NCBI RefSeq assembly: GCF_000187245.1 | Contig: NC_027866.1 | Coordinates: 488,411-552,410 of the forward strand | Direction: 5' to 3' | Length of the DNA stretch: 64,000 bases | Source: Ogataea parapolymorpha DL-1 | Taxonomy: Eukaryota > Ascomycota > Pichiomycetes > Pichiales > Pichiaceae | In this document: positions 51,957 to 60,669 of the stretch, in pieces | Layout: every line of letters begins with the position of its first letter | How positions within the stretch are numbered: the stretch's first letter is position 1 | Position numbers and translations under genes: made by a program | The notes under the pieces: model-generated | Databases searched by the model: none | What the model was told of the DNA's origin: nothing | What the model saw: the letters and a program-made list of their open reading frames with translations, nothing else

Positions 51957-52922
51957 ATGAAGATTGTTGTTGTTGGTGCGGGTGTCATCGGCCTGACCAC
52001 CGCCTTGATACTCAAGCGCAAGCTGAACTGCGACGTCGTCGTCGTTTCCAAGGAAATACCCGGCGACGCAGACCCCATCTACACCTCCACCAAGGCAGGA
52101 GCACAGTGGTCCAGCTCTCCGGGCAACAAGCGCGCGGAGTTTTCGTACCGGATCTTCGACGAGCTGAGCAAAGTTCCAGAGGCCTGGGTTACCAAAATCC
52201 CGCTCTACAAGGGAGAAATCGACCCAAAGCGGCCTGCTACAGAGCCAGATCTCAAGTCGTTTGTGGACAATTACGAGTGGATCGGCGAGGACCAGCAAAA
52301 ATTCCCCGGTGTCAGCCACATTTACAAGTTCGACACCTTCACCATCTCTCCTCCACAGTACCTCGCGTACCTGGCGAACGAGCTGCTCAAGCTTGGCGTG
52401 GCTATTCAGCGCGGTGTGGTGCGCAACTTCGAGGACGTCGCCGCCGACTACGTCATCAATTGCACGGGAATCCAGTACAACAACATCGACGGATGTCATG
52501 ACGCGGCCCTGCGTCCTATCAGAGGCCACACACTGCTGATCGAAAACACGCTGCCGTACCAGGTTATGTTCAAGGAGAATAATCCGGTCGAAGAGGGTGA
52601 GTTTCTCATGCTGTTCCCTCGTAAAGAGGGCTGTGCCGTGCTGGGGGGCATCTACGACGCACACTCGCCGGCATTCGACACGTCTGTGCACGCCGACTAC
52701 GTTGAAAGGCTCCAGGCCAAGGCGACCAAGCACCTTCCTGAGCTGCAGGGCGAGATCCGCGTCCTCAAGCACAACATCGGGTTCCGGCCGCACAGGGATG
52801 GCGGCGTGCGGATCGAATTCGATCCGGAAAACCCAAAACTGATCCACAATTACGGGTGCAGCAACCTGGGCTTTACAGAGAGCTGGGCCTGTGCGCAGGA
52901 AGTTTTTGACCTCATTAAATAA
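51957..52922 (+). CDS. D-amino-acid/D-aspartate oxidase-like flavoprotein
   Basis: 321 residues. The N-terminal FAD-binding motif is VVVGAGVIGLTTALIL. Family features continue with GAQWSS, YVINCTGI, LRPIRGHTLLIE, and GFRPHRDGGVRIE, whose Arg would bind the substrate carboxylate. NYGCSNLGFTESWACAQEV closes the FAD site, but the usual Gly-His-Gly-Gly run after NYG is replaced by CSNLG. The protein ends DLIK without a canonical peroxisomal SKL-type signal and is somewhat shorter than typical yeast DAOs. The function is probably oxidative deamination of a D-amino acid; specificity is unclear. Confidence 0.8.
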   Translation: MKIVVVGAGVIGLTTALILKRKLNCDVVVVSKEIPGDADPIYTSTKAGAQWSSSPGNKRAEFSYRIFDELSKVPEAWVTKIPLYKGEIDPKRPATEPDLKSFVDNYEWIGEDQQKFPGVSHIYKFDTFTISPPQYLAYLANELLKLGVAIQRGVVRNFEDVAADYVINCTGIQYNNIDGCHDAALRPIRGHTLLIENTLPYQVMFKENNPVEEGEFLMLFPRKEGCAVLGGIYDAHSPAFDTSVHADYVERLQAKATKHLPELQGEIRVLKHNIGFRPHRDGGVRIEFDPENPKLIHNYGCSNLGFTESWACAQEVFDLIK

Positions 52923-52967
52923 TGTTCTAAATATTTGGTGGCACAGCCTTCTTTTTTTGGCACGTTT

Positions 52968-54851
52968 ATGTTTCGTCAGGTAGTTGTGGTAATAGCGGTC
53001 CTGTTGGGCCTGGGCGGGATGCTGGAGGTTTTAGAGCGCAGCCGGCGTGTGAACATAACTGCCAGGTCTGGTTATTCCTACATTTCCTCGAGAATAGTCG
53101 ACGACGACGCAGAGGAGTACTATAGACTCGGGCTGACACCCCACCACTCAATCGCAGTCACTACGTTAGCTGGCGACGCCGTGGTGGACAAGACCGTCTT
53201 GCACGGCCGGTTTCTCCATGTCACTGACTTCCATCCAGACGAAATGTCGAAAATTGGTGCGTCGTTTGAGAACAGATGCCACCGCAAAGACAAGCAGGCT
53301 CTGCCCGACGAGGTGATGCACCGGTACGGCGACGCGATGAGCGGCTGCGACTCACCGTTGGAGCTCTACGAGGCGACTCTGCAATGGATTCGGGACAATT
53401 TGAAGGATAAAATCGATTTTGTCGTCTGGACTGGGGACAACGTTCGGCACGACAATGACCGTAAAAACCCACGTTACGAGGGCGAGATATTCTCCATGAA
53501 CGAGAAAGTGGCCGAGAAAATGAGCAGCGTGTTCATGGACGACGGCGAGGAGGACACCATGCCGCTGGACCGCCGCGTCAAGATCGTGCCGAGTTTGGGC
53601 AATAACGACGTTTATCCGCATAACCTGTTTGCTCCGGGCCCCACGTTGCAGACGAGAGAGCTGTACAAAATCTGGCGCAACTTTGTCCCCACGGAACAGC
53701 TGCATACTTTCGACAGAGGAGCCTATTTCTTCAGAGAGGTCATCCCTAACAAGCTGGCCGTGGTGTCGATAAACACGCTGTACCTGTTTAAATCGAACCC
53801 GCTGTGCGACAACTGCTACAATCGCAAGGAGCCCGGATATAAGCTGTTTCAATGGCTTGGTTTCGTGCTCAAGGAGCTGCGCAAACGCAACATGAAGGTT
53901 TGGCTGACCGGCCACGTTCCGCCGGTGCCCAAAAACCTGCATTATAGCTGCCACGCAAAAATGAGCGTCTGGCAGCACGAATACCGAGACATCATCATTG
54001 GATCGCTGTACGGCCACATGAACATTGATCATTTTGTGCCGCTGGACTCCGTCAAGTCCTGGAGAACGATTGAGAAAAGACTGGGCAAGCTGGACTACGA
54101 AACCTACGGCGATGACGACGAAAAGGACGATTTAGAAACCTACGAGGCGTTTGGGCTGCTCGACGACGATTTTGAGATCGAACGCGGCTCGCGACGCTAC
54201 GACAACGCCCCATCGGGAAAAGTGTCGTATCTGGAAGACGTCAGAGATGGACTGTACGCCAAGCTCAAGGGCCCGAAAAAGGCCGGCAAGGACGGCGAGC
54301 GGTACTCATTTGCGCACGTGACCGCGTCGGTGGTGCCCACATTCAACCCTGGGTTCCGTGTTTGGGAGTACAACGTGTCGGAGCTATACAGCAGCGAGGA
54401 ACAAATATATGAGCCCTGGGAGCAATTTTTCGCTCGGCTCGAGGTGGAACTCGCCGCAGCGGACAGTCAGGATACTCTGGACATCGAAGCGTCGAAAGAC
54501 AAGACAATCCCGCCAATCATGCCGGCAGATCTGCCTCTGGGCCCCGCATACACACCCCAGCTTTTTTCTCCAGAAAGATACACCCAATACTACGTTGATC
54601 TGGACTACGCGGCCAAACATCCCGACTGGAAATTTGAATACCAGGTGGAGTACTCGACAGACGACGACGAGTACCAAATGGACAGCTTGCTGGTCTCTGA
54701 CTGGCTGAAGATGGCGCGGAAACTGGCCAAATCCGCCACCGTTGCTGCCGACGACGTGGAAACCGCTGGCGCAAAAAAACTGTGGAAAACGTACTTAAAT
54801 CGCGCCTTCATAGACACCGGCTACCAGGACCTGCCTGTAGCCAACAAGTGA
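52968..54851 (+). CDS. PPN1: Vacuolar endopolyphosphatase PPN1
   Basis: 627 residues from ATG 52968. A short cytosolic tail and signal anchor (VVVVIAVLLGLGGMLEVL) lead to a metallophosphatase domain: RFLHVTDFHPD, VVWTGDNVRHDND, PSLGNNDVYPHN, VWLTGHVPP and GSLYGHMNIDHF. These give the metal-binding Asp/His/Asn set of Ppn1. Ppn1 cleaves long polyphosphate chains in the vacuole and in S. cerevisiae is proteolytically matured. Only 45 bp separate it from the upstream DAO-like stop. S. cerevisiae PPN1 is YDR452W, next to YHP1, so it belongs to the same ancestral region as the 20-33 kb genes. Confidence 0.92.
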   Translation: MFRQVVVVIAVLLGLGGMLEVLERSRRVNITARSGYSYISSRIVDDDAEEYYRLGLTPHHSIAVTTLAGDAVVDKTVLHGRFLHVTDFHPDEMSKIGASFENRCHRKDKQALPDEVMHRYGDAMSGCDSPLELYEATLQWIRDNLKDKIDFVVWTGDNVRHDNDRKNPRYEGEIFSMNEKVAEKMSSVFMDDGEEDTMPLDRRVKIVPSLGNNDVYPHNLFAPGPTLQTRELYKIWRNFVPTEQLHTFDRGAYFFREVIPNKLAVVSINTLYLFKSNPLCDNCYNRKEPGYKLFQWLGFVLKELRKRNMKVWLTGHVPPVPKNLHYSCHAKMSVWQHEYRDIIIGSLYGHMNIDHFVPLDSVKSWRTIEKRLGKLDYETYGDDDEKDDLETYEAFGLLDDDFEIERGSRRYDNAPSGKVSYLEDVRDGLYAKLKGPKKAGKDGERYSFAHVTASVVPTFNPGFRVWEYNVSELYSSEEQIYEPWEQFFARLEVELAAADSQDTLDIEASKDKTIPPIMPADLPLGPAYTPQLFSPERYTQYYVDLDYAAKHPDWKFEYQVEYSTDDDEYQMDSLLVSDWLKMARKLAKSATVAADDVETAGAKKLWKTYLNRAFIDTGYQDLPVANK

Positions 54852-54964
54852 GCTACCGAAAAAAAAAAGTTTTCCTAATCTGGGCTGTGCAGGTTTTTGG
54901 GAGCAGCTTATTTTAGACGCTCATCACAGCCGCTCTCTCAATCTTTTGCTCTTTTGCAACCACC

Positions 54965-56692
54965 ATGCGGATAATCAGAAGAGATGACTTTGAGGATCTT
55001 CTAGGCGGCAACTTCGACGTGGCGACCGAGTTCAAGCAGTACAGAGAACCCAGTTATCTGGAGGAGGCCGTGGCGGCCGAGAACGCGACAGAGTCGCTAA
55101 AGAAGAGCTCTTTTTTCAGCAAATTGGCCCAGCCGCTGAAATACACGTTCGAGAAGAAGGACTTTGTGATACTCATCTTTCTGATCGCCTGTTTTGTAAC
55201 TCTGCTGGCCGTCTTCTGCGGAGCTGTCTATTTTGGTTACAGAGAGTACAGTCTTCTTCTCAGGCGGGTCAGCCTCTACGAAAAAGATGTCCCGCCCTGC
55301 GACGACGACGAAGAGCTTGAGGAGGAGCCCAAACCACACAGCGCATACAGCGGCGCCACGCTGCGGGAGGCGTCCAACAGAGCATCTGCTTTTTCGCCAT
55401 GCCCAGGACGCGAACTGCCCAAAACCAGTCTTACTTTTCCCGACGCCGAGCAACAGACCCCTGCGGTTACGCGGACGCTCCACTCCTGGAAAGACTCTCT
55501 ACACAAGATTTCTAAGCGCGGCACGTCCAAGGCTGTAGCAGGCAAACACTCTGCCTCTACGCAGTTCTCTGCGCCGATCGACGGAGGATACATGCCGACC
55601 TGGTCGTCGATGATCGACTCGAGACTGTCTCCCATCGACGTCGTCCACGGCAGCGTTTCGCCCGATGCCGTGAAAAACACGGCCACCAACGAGTCTGCGC
55701 CCGAGACGTCCTGTCTTGTGAACGATGACGGATCCCTGGTGGAGCAGTCCGCAGACAACACCCGCTTTATGAGCATCTACGAGCAGTACTCCCCAGAAGT
55801 AAGCGGCCACCTCGAAGATGAGCCCAAGACCGTCTACACGATGGTCCAGCTCTACGAGCTAGAACCTTTGGACCTGATCCAGGAGTTTGTTGACGGAGAC
55901 GACAATAAATTGCTAGCTACAGACATTTTGTTCCCTAAAAAACCGCTCTACTCGGAGAGCTCGGTTGTGGAGATTGAGAAAGAGCTGACAATGATTCGGC
56001 TTAACCTATTCAACTGCTCTTTGGACACAGCCTCGAAAGTGCTCGAGATCATCAAGTTTTTGGCCAACTCGTTCGGGCTCCAAAAATTCAACAATCCGCG
56101 CATATTCCTCATGTCGTACGGCATGCTGATCGAGCAGCTGGTGGAATCGGACTTCATCATCAAGGATAACGATATACCGACAATTCTGATCGGCGCCTTC
56201 ATCGAGATCGTGGTCAAGTACTGTGTGTGCTGCTGGAAATATCCAACGTCCAGACATCTGAAAGTCGACAGGAAGTTTGCTGCCTGGAAGATGACTCCCC
56301 ACGTTCCGCCGCAGTACAAAGTGTTCAAGTACATTTGCACACTGATCAAGTCGGGATACAAGACCGATTTACTTGGAGAGGTCCTGATATTCTTTTCCAC
56401 ACCACCCACCCCTCACAACCTCATATATTTGCTTCCGGAGTCTGAGCTGGAGAATTATAAGAACCCCGAGGTTTTGGAGCTCATGGCCTATTTGAGAAAA
56501 CAGATCCAGGAAGAACACAACGATTGCTGCGGTTCCACGTCATTTTCGGGTGCAACCTCGCCAGAATACTCTGAGTATGAGGCCTTCCTGCAATCGCGGG
56601 TCTCTAGAAAATCAACGAGCCCCAGACGTGCGCTTCCAGGCGCATTTGCACGCGAGACAAACAACCTTGACACCGCCAGAGAGCCTTTGTAG
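54965..56692 (+). CDS. Single-pass membrane protein, function unknown
   Basis: 575 residues. An N-terminal cytosolic region of about 65 residues (MRIIRRDDFEDLLGGNFDVATEF) precedes one strong membrane segment (FVILIFLIACFVTLLAVFCGAVYFGY) at about 67-92. A variable Ser/Thr-rich linker follows, then a conserved-looking helical domain at about 285-520 (ELTMIRLNLFNCSLDTASKVLEII, NPRIFLMSYGMLIEQLVESDF, IEIVVKYCVCCWKYP). No catalytic motif is recognised. It looks like a fungal-specific membrane-anchored protein, but I cannot name an orthologue. It follows PPN1 in the same direction. Confidence 0.65.
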   Translation: MRIIRRDDFEDLLGGNFDVATEFKQYREPSYLEEAVAAENATESLKKSSFFSKLAQPLKYTFEKKDFVILIFLIACFVTLLAVFCGAVYFGYREYSLLLRRVSLYEKDVPPCDDDEELEEEPKPHSAYSGATLREASNRASAFSPCPGRELPKTSLTFPDAEQQTPAVTRTLHSWKDSLHKISKRGTSKAVAGKHSASTQFSAPIDGGYMPTWSSMIDSRLSPIDVVHGSVSPDAVKNTATNESAPETSCLVNDDGSLVEQSADNTRFMSIYEQYSPEVSGHLEDEPKTVYTMVQLYELEPLDLIQEFVDGDDNKLLATDILFPKKPLYSESSVVEIEKELTMIRLNLFNCSLDTASKVLEIIKFLANSFGLQKFNNPRIFLMSYGMLIEQLVESDFIIKDNDIPTILIGAFIEIVVKYCVCCWKYPTSRHLKVDRKFAAWKMTPHVPPQYKVFKYICTLIKSGYKTDLLGEVLIFFSTPPTPHNLIYLLPESELENYKNPEVLELMAYLRKQIQEEHNDCCGSTSFSGATSPEYSEYEAFLQSRVSRKSTSPRRALPGAFARETNNLDTAREPL

Positions 56693-56737
56693 ATTCTGTA
56701 CAGCCAAACGAACCAATAAAGAGGACAGAATGACCGT

Positions 56738-58612
56738 TTAATCCTTGCCGTTTCTGAAATGGTCGTAATTGATCAGCGCTTGCATGCACCCCCATTCCGT
56801 GAGTTTGTTCCGGAGCCACTTCAGCTGCACAGGCTTTGTCAAATAATCGTTGCAGCCAGCTGCCAGAGCCTGTTGCTTATCGGCCGCAGAGGTCGACGCA
56901 GTCAACGCCACAATGATGATAGGCGAACGGAACAGCTCATGGTCGAGTTGATCAGCAGGCTTCAGCTCTTCCTGCTCCGTTGGAAGAGACAAGTTGGCAA
57001 AATTCCCAATCCTGTTGAGCCGTTCCAGCCGTCTAATTTCCTCCGTCACCTGGATCCCCGATATCACAGGCAGCTGGATATCCATGAAGCAAAGATGGAA
57101 ACCTCCTTCCTTCCACAGCTGCAAGCCTTCTTCTCCGTTGCTGGCGATCTTGAACTGAACATTGCAGGATTTTAGGTGTCTAGCCAAAATTTTCTGATTC
57201 ACCAGATTGTCCTCCACAACCAGCACATTGATGTTGGTCAGGATCTTATTAATTCCTGGCTTTGGCTGCTGTTTCAGACGCAAGGCTGAGGCCACCTCCT
57301 CCTTTTTTGGCCCGTGTTTCAGCAAAATTGAGTGCTTCGAAGACGACGAAGCGCTTTCTGGAGTCGCAGAGGCCTTATTGGTCTCGTCAGCGGCGTGGTT
57401 CTCCTCGAATGTCGGCGTTCTTCCAGGAGTCGAGGCGTGGTTGGAATATTGCGAGGCAGGCGATTTACTGCCCGTTCTTGTGCCCTTTGGAAAGAGTATC
57501 ACTGTGGAGGAAGACTGATTTTGGTCCTGGACAGAGTTGCGTCCTAGCCTCGTAAACTCTCTTGGAGGAGGCAGGCCCTGTTCGCCCAGTACAGCTACCT
57601 TTCCTGAGTAGTTGTTGTCTGTAAAAACGGCGTCCTGGGGCGTTTTAGTTGGATTAGACCGACCTGTGAGCGAGCCACTATAGAAAGGCGGAGCGTTTGC
57701 AGCGTCTTTCACTTCCGAATTGAATGAGGCTCCTGCACTGGTCTGGTTGAAAAAACTCGTTTCGGCCGCCTGCGGGAATGTGGTCTTGGCACTAGGTCTT
57801 TTTTCGGCTACCGGATATGGCGTGTCGATAATAAACGAGTCCTCGAGCTTCATTCCGGACGGGAAGTACTGGTCCACTATTTTCCAGATGAAAGCATCGG
57901 GCTCGAGCACTATGGTGGTAATTCTCGGTTTGGCATGGGCCCTGGTATGGCCCAGGGGCGACGGTCTGTGAGTCGTTTCGGGCACCCTGTCTGTTGCCGA
58001 GACCTCGTTGTGGTTCAACAGCGACGATTTGGATGCGGACACAGGAATCGGCGACACCGGGTGCGCGTGGTGCGAGGGATTCTCCCCGGCAGCCGCGTGA
58101 GGCCTCATTTTCGACATTTTGTTGCCTTGTAAGTTGGTGCTGCTGGAGCGGCTCATGATGGTTTTTGGCGCAAACGTGGCGTTCTGGGCCGTTAGCGGAG
58201 AGCTCTGGAACGTGGGGTCTCGTTGAGGGTGGCTCGGCGGAACACTAAAGGCGGCGGCGGACGGAGACGAAACGGACGGGATCTCCAGTTTCAAGATGAG
58301 CTCTGATGGGTCGAACTGCTGTGCCAGTGTCGTAGGGAATTTGAGCATTATTTGAGACTTGACGTCGTCCACAAGGTCTCCAGGACCAACAAACAGTGTC
58401 GTGGCGTTGCCCCCTGGACGTTTGACCCAGATTCTTTTCCTCGCCGGCATGGGCAGTTGGGGATTCTGGTGAGCGTTGGGAGAGGCGGCCGTGAATGTGA
58501 TGTAGGGGTTTACTGGCTGGCCAAACGCCGACATCGGGTTCGAGTTGGCCATTGCGGCGCCCGAATCCTGCAAAGGAACGCTGCCTCTTTTCATATAAGC
58601 AGGGGCACTCAT
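56738..58612 (-). CDS. SSK1: Response regulator SSK1 (HOG pathway)
   Basis: 624 residues. The N-terminal 440 residues are largely disordered apart from a short segment near residue 60 (RKRIWVKRPGGNATTLFV). A receiver domain occupies the C terminus: INVLVVEDNLVNQKIL (acidic pair), HLCFMDIQLPVISGIQ (phospho-acceptor Asp), VALTAST, and GCNDYLTKPVQLKWL (conserved Lys), ending WGCMQALI, a typical Ssk1 signature. Unphosphorylated Ssk1 activates the Ssk2/22 MAPKKKs during osmotic stress. It diverges from the next gene across 55 bp. Confidence 0.93.
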   Translation of the reverse strand: MSAPAYMKRGSVPLQDSGAAMANSNPMSAFGQPVNPYITFTAASPNAHQNPQLPMPARKRIWVKRPGGNATTLFVGPGDLVDDVKSQIMLKFPTTLAQQFDPSELILKLEIPSVSSPSAAAFSVPPSHPQRDPTFQSSPLTAQNATFAPKTIMSRSSSTNLQGNKMSKMRPHAAAGENPSHHAHPVSPIPVSASKSSLLNHNEVSATDRVPETTHRPSPLGHTRAHAKPRITTIVLEPDAFIWKIVDQYFPSGMKLEDSFIIDTPYPVAEKRPSAKTTFPQAAETSFFNQTSAGASFNSEVKDAANAPPFYSGSLTGRSNPTKTPQDAVFTDNNYSGKVAVLGEQGLPPPREFTRLGRNSVQDQNQSSSTVILFPKGTRTGSKSPASQYSNHASTPGRTPTFEENHAADETNKASATPESASSSSKHSILLKHGPKKEEVASALRLKQQPKPGINKILTNINVLVVEDNLVNQKILARHLKSCNVQFKIASNGEEGLQLWKEGGFHLCFMDIQLPVISGIQVTEEIRRLERLNRIGNFANLSLPTEQEELKPADQLDHELFRSPIIIVALTASTSAADKQQALAAGCNDYLTKPVQLKWLRNKLTEWGCMQALINYDHFRNGKD

Positions 58613-58667
58613 AAGACGAATGGAATAAATAAATTAAAAAATCTGGGAAACTTTAATTTTTTTCTCT

Positions 58668-59570
58668 ATGAGAAAGAGCATTTTGAAACCAGGACAGGTG
58701 CGAGCGCTGGTGAAGTTTTTGGGAACGGCTAAGGTGGACATGGGGAAGTTTGTGACTCGGGGAAATGAGGAAGTGGGATTGGCACTGGACAGGGTGTTTG
58801 GACAGCTGGGTCTGAAACGGGAGCGACCGAACCTAGTTGCTGAGGTTGCGAAGTTCGAGACAGTCTCACACAAGTATGAGCCAATACAAAAAGTGCCGTG
58901 GTTCCATTTTGACCCTAAAAAATACATAATAACGCAACAGGATCTCGACAGCGCGCCAGGACAGGTTCCTGACTCACCACTCGGATACGTGACTAAAGAC
59001 ACCCCAATCGCCGCAAACTACCAGGAACTCAGGGGCGTTCAGTCCTCGTTGTACTCGATGGCCATGGACACGCGCATTGGACGCGTCAAACCGGTTTATA
59101 AGTGCGACTATTTCGCATTGACGTACTATCCAAAGTCATACTACATGGGCCAGATACGCAAATCCCGGCCGGGAGTGATGCTTCAGTTCGACAACCACGC
59201 GTTCCTCAACACGCTTGCGTCGCGTAGGGTGAAAATCGACAAGAACCTGAGCAAAGACGCGGCAAATTACTATCCGTTTATTCTATCCGTGCACCGCACA
59301 AAAACCTCGAAGTTCTACCGTAAAACGTTCTTCGAGCATTTCACAGCCAACAACATGATAGAGAAATGGGACGGCCTGTACCGCTTCCAGCTATACTTGC
59401 GTCCGGTGTTGAAAAAGGACTTTGAAAATCTCGAATTCCACATCCGGAAGAGTCTGGAGTATGTGCGTCGCTGCCGGGCATCTCCAGAACCAAAAGCCCG
59501 TATGGACTGGACAAAAATCAACAGCGTGTCCGAGGTGTACGGACTGCCCCCTTTAGTTCGGCAGAAGTGA
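58668..59570 (+). CDS. Hypothetical 300-residue basic protein, possibly mitochondrial
   Basis: 300 residues. The N terminus (MRKSILKPGQVRALVKFLGTAK) is basic and amphipathic, compatible with a mitochondrial presequence. The body is rich in aromatic and basic residues (YFALTYYPKSYYMGQIRKSRPGVMLQFDNHAFLNTLASRRV; YPFILSVHRTKTSKFYRKTF) and has no nucleotide-binding or metal motif I can identify. The composition suits a mitochondrial RNA-binding or mitoribosome-associated factor; this is inference only. It converges on the pseudouridine synthase gene with 17 bp between stops. Confidence 0.6.
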   Translation: MRKSILKPGQVRALVKFLGTAKVDMGKFVTRGNEEVGLALDRVFGQLGLKRERPNLVAEVAKFETVSHKYEPIQKVPWFHFDPKKYIITQQDLDSAPGQVPDSPLGYVTKDTPIAANYQELRGVQSSLYSMAMDTRIGRVKPVYKCDYFALTYYPKSYYMGQIRKSRPGVMLQFDNHAFLNTLASRRVKIDKNLSKDAANYYPFILSVHRTKTSKFYRKTFFEHFTANNMIEKWDGLYRFQLYLRPVLKKDFENLEFHIRKSLEYVRRCRASPEPKARMDWTKINSVSEVYGLPPLVRQK

Positions 59571-59587
59571 GCATAGCGTGGCGGCCG

Positions 59588-60640
59588 CTATATATTTGTC
59601 CATTCTGGGTATTCGGTTACGTACGCCCATTTATTTTCCTCGTGATAGTATTCTCTTGCATGCAAATATAGCACAAGTTTTCCTGGCTCTGGCCTCTTGA
59701 AGAGCCGTTTTCCGCACTCTTCGCAGAATTCGCCAGTCAACTGTTCCTCGCGTGAGCTTTCTGCCTCCTTTGCGATCCGCTGAAAGACGTCCGGATCGGA
59801 GTAGTCTTCGTTGGTAGCCAAAAGTCCGTGTCTGTAAAGCTGGTCGTTGACAATCGGAAAGCCAAGGTTTCGAAGATGAATTCGGATCTGGTGCGTTCTG
59901 CCCGTCAACGGCCGGCACTCCACAATGCTCTCGTCCAGGACAGATGAGTAATTTAGCCGTTTGAATACCGTGGTAGCAGATTTGCGGTCGATCCCGTCCT
60001 TGAGGCCACGCTTCGTCTCGACGATGACCACATCATCCTCGCAAACCAGAGATTCCGGAATCTTGCCCGCCACACGCGCCACGTAGACCTTGCGGACCTG
60101 TTTGTTTTTGATCGCTGCCTGGATTTCCTTGGCCTTTGCGACGCTCTTGGCCAGAATGCAGATCCCGCTCGTCACCTTGTCCAGCCGGAAACACGGCCTA
60201 AGCTCGCTCAGGCCCTTCTCGTGTTTCAGAATCTCCACCATCGTGTTGTAATAAAAGTTTTGCACGGGATGGATTGGCATTCCGGCGGGCTTGTTCACCA
60301 CAAGCACGTCGTCGTCTTCATAGACAGTTTGGATTTTCGCGTCCACTATGGGCGGCTCGTGAACGTGCACATGGCGCACAATCACGTCGCCTTGTTTGAG
60401 TTTTTCAGACAACAGCTGCTCCTGTCTCAGCTCGAGCGTTTGCTGCTTACTTCTGCGCTGCACTATTATTTGATTATCTTTGATCCTTTGGAGATGCTGA
60501 TTTTCTGAAAATTCGCGAAACTCAGTCGTCAGCACGTCCAGCAGCAGTCTATTGCGCCATCGCTCTTTCACTGTCGTGGCACACTGGCGATAATAAGGCG
60601 GCACGATGCGCAGACCGCCCGTTGAGATGTAGCTGGCCAT
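59588..60640 (-). CDS. RluA-family RNA pseudouridine synthase (PUS6/PUS9/RIB2 group)
   Basis: 350 residues. An S4-like N-terminal segment (RWRNRLLLDVLTTEFREF) is followed by the synthase core: VYEDDDVLVVNKPAGMPIHPV, then motif II RPCFRLDKVTSGICILAK with the catalytic Asp, and ECRPLTGRTHQIRIHLRNLGFPIVND. The C-terminal CEECGKRLF...LVLYLHAREY segment is shared by this yeast group. The members modify U31/U32 of cytosolic or mitochondrial tRNAs; which orthologue this is cannot be settled by eye. The usual HRLD is FRLD here. It shares its direction with ALG5, whose stop is 29 bp upstream of this start. Confidence 0.85.
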   Translation of the reverse strand: MASYISTGGLRIVPPYYRQCATTVKERWRNRLLLDVLTTEFREFSENQHLQRIKDNQIIVQRRSKQQTLELRQEQLLSEKLKQGDVIVRHVHVHEPPIVDAKIQTVYEDDDVLVVNKPAGMPIHPVQNFYYNTMVEILKHEKGLSELRPCFRLDKVTSGICILAKSVAKAKEIQAAIKNKQVRKVYVARVAGKIPESLVCEDDVVIVETKRGLKDGIDRKSATTVFKRLNYSSVLDESIVECRPLTGRTHQIRIHLRNLGFPIVNDQLYRHGLLATNEDYSDPDVFQRIAKEAESSREEQLTGEFCEECGKRLFKRPEPGKLVLYLHAREYYHEENKWAYVTEYPEWTNI

Positions 60641-60669
60641 AGTAAAATAATTGAAAAAAAATACTCTAT

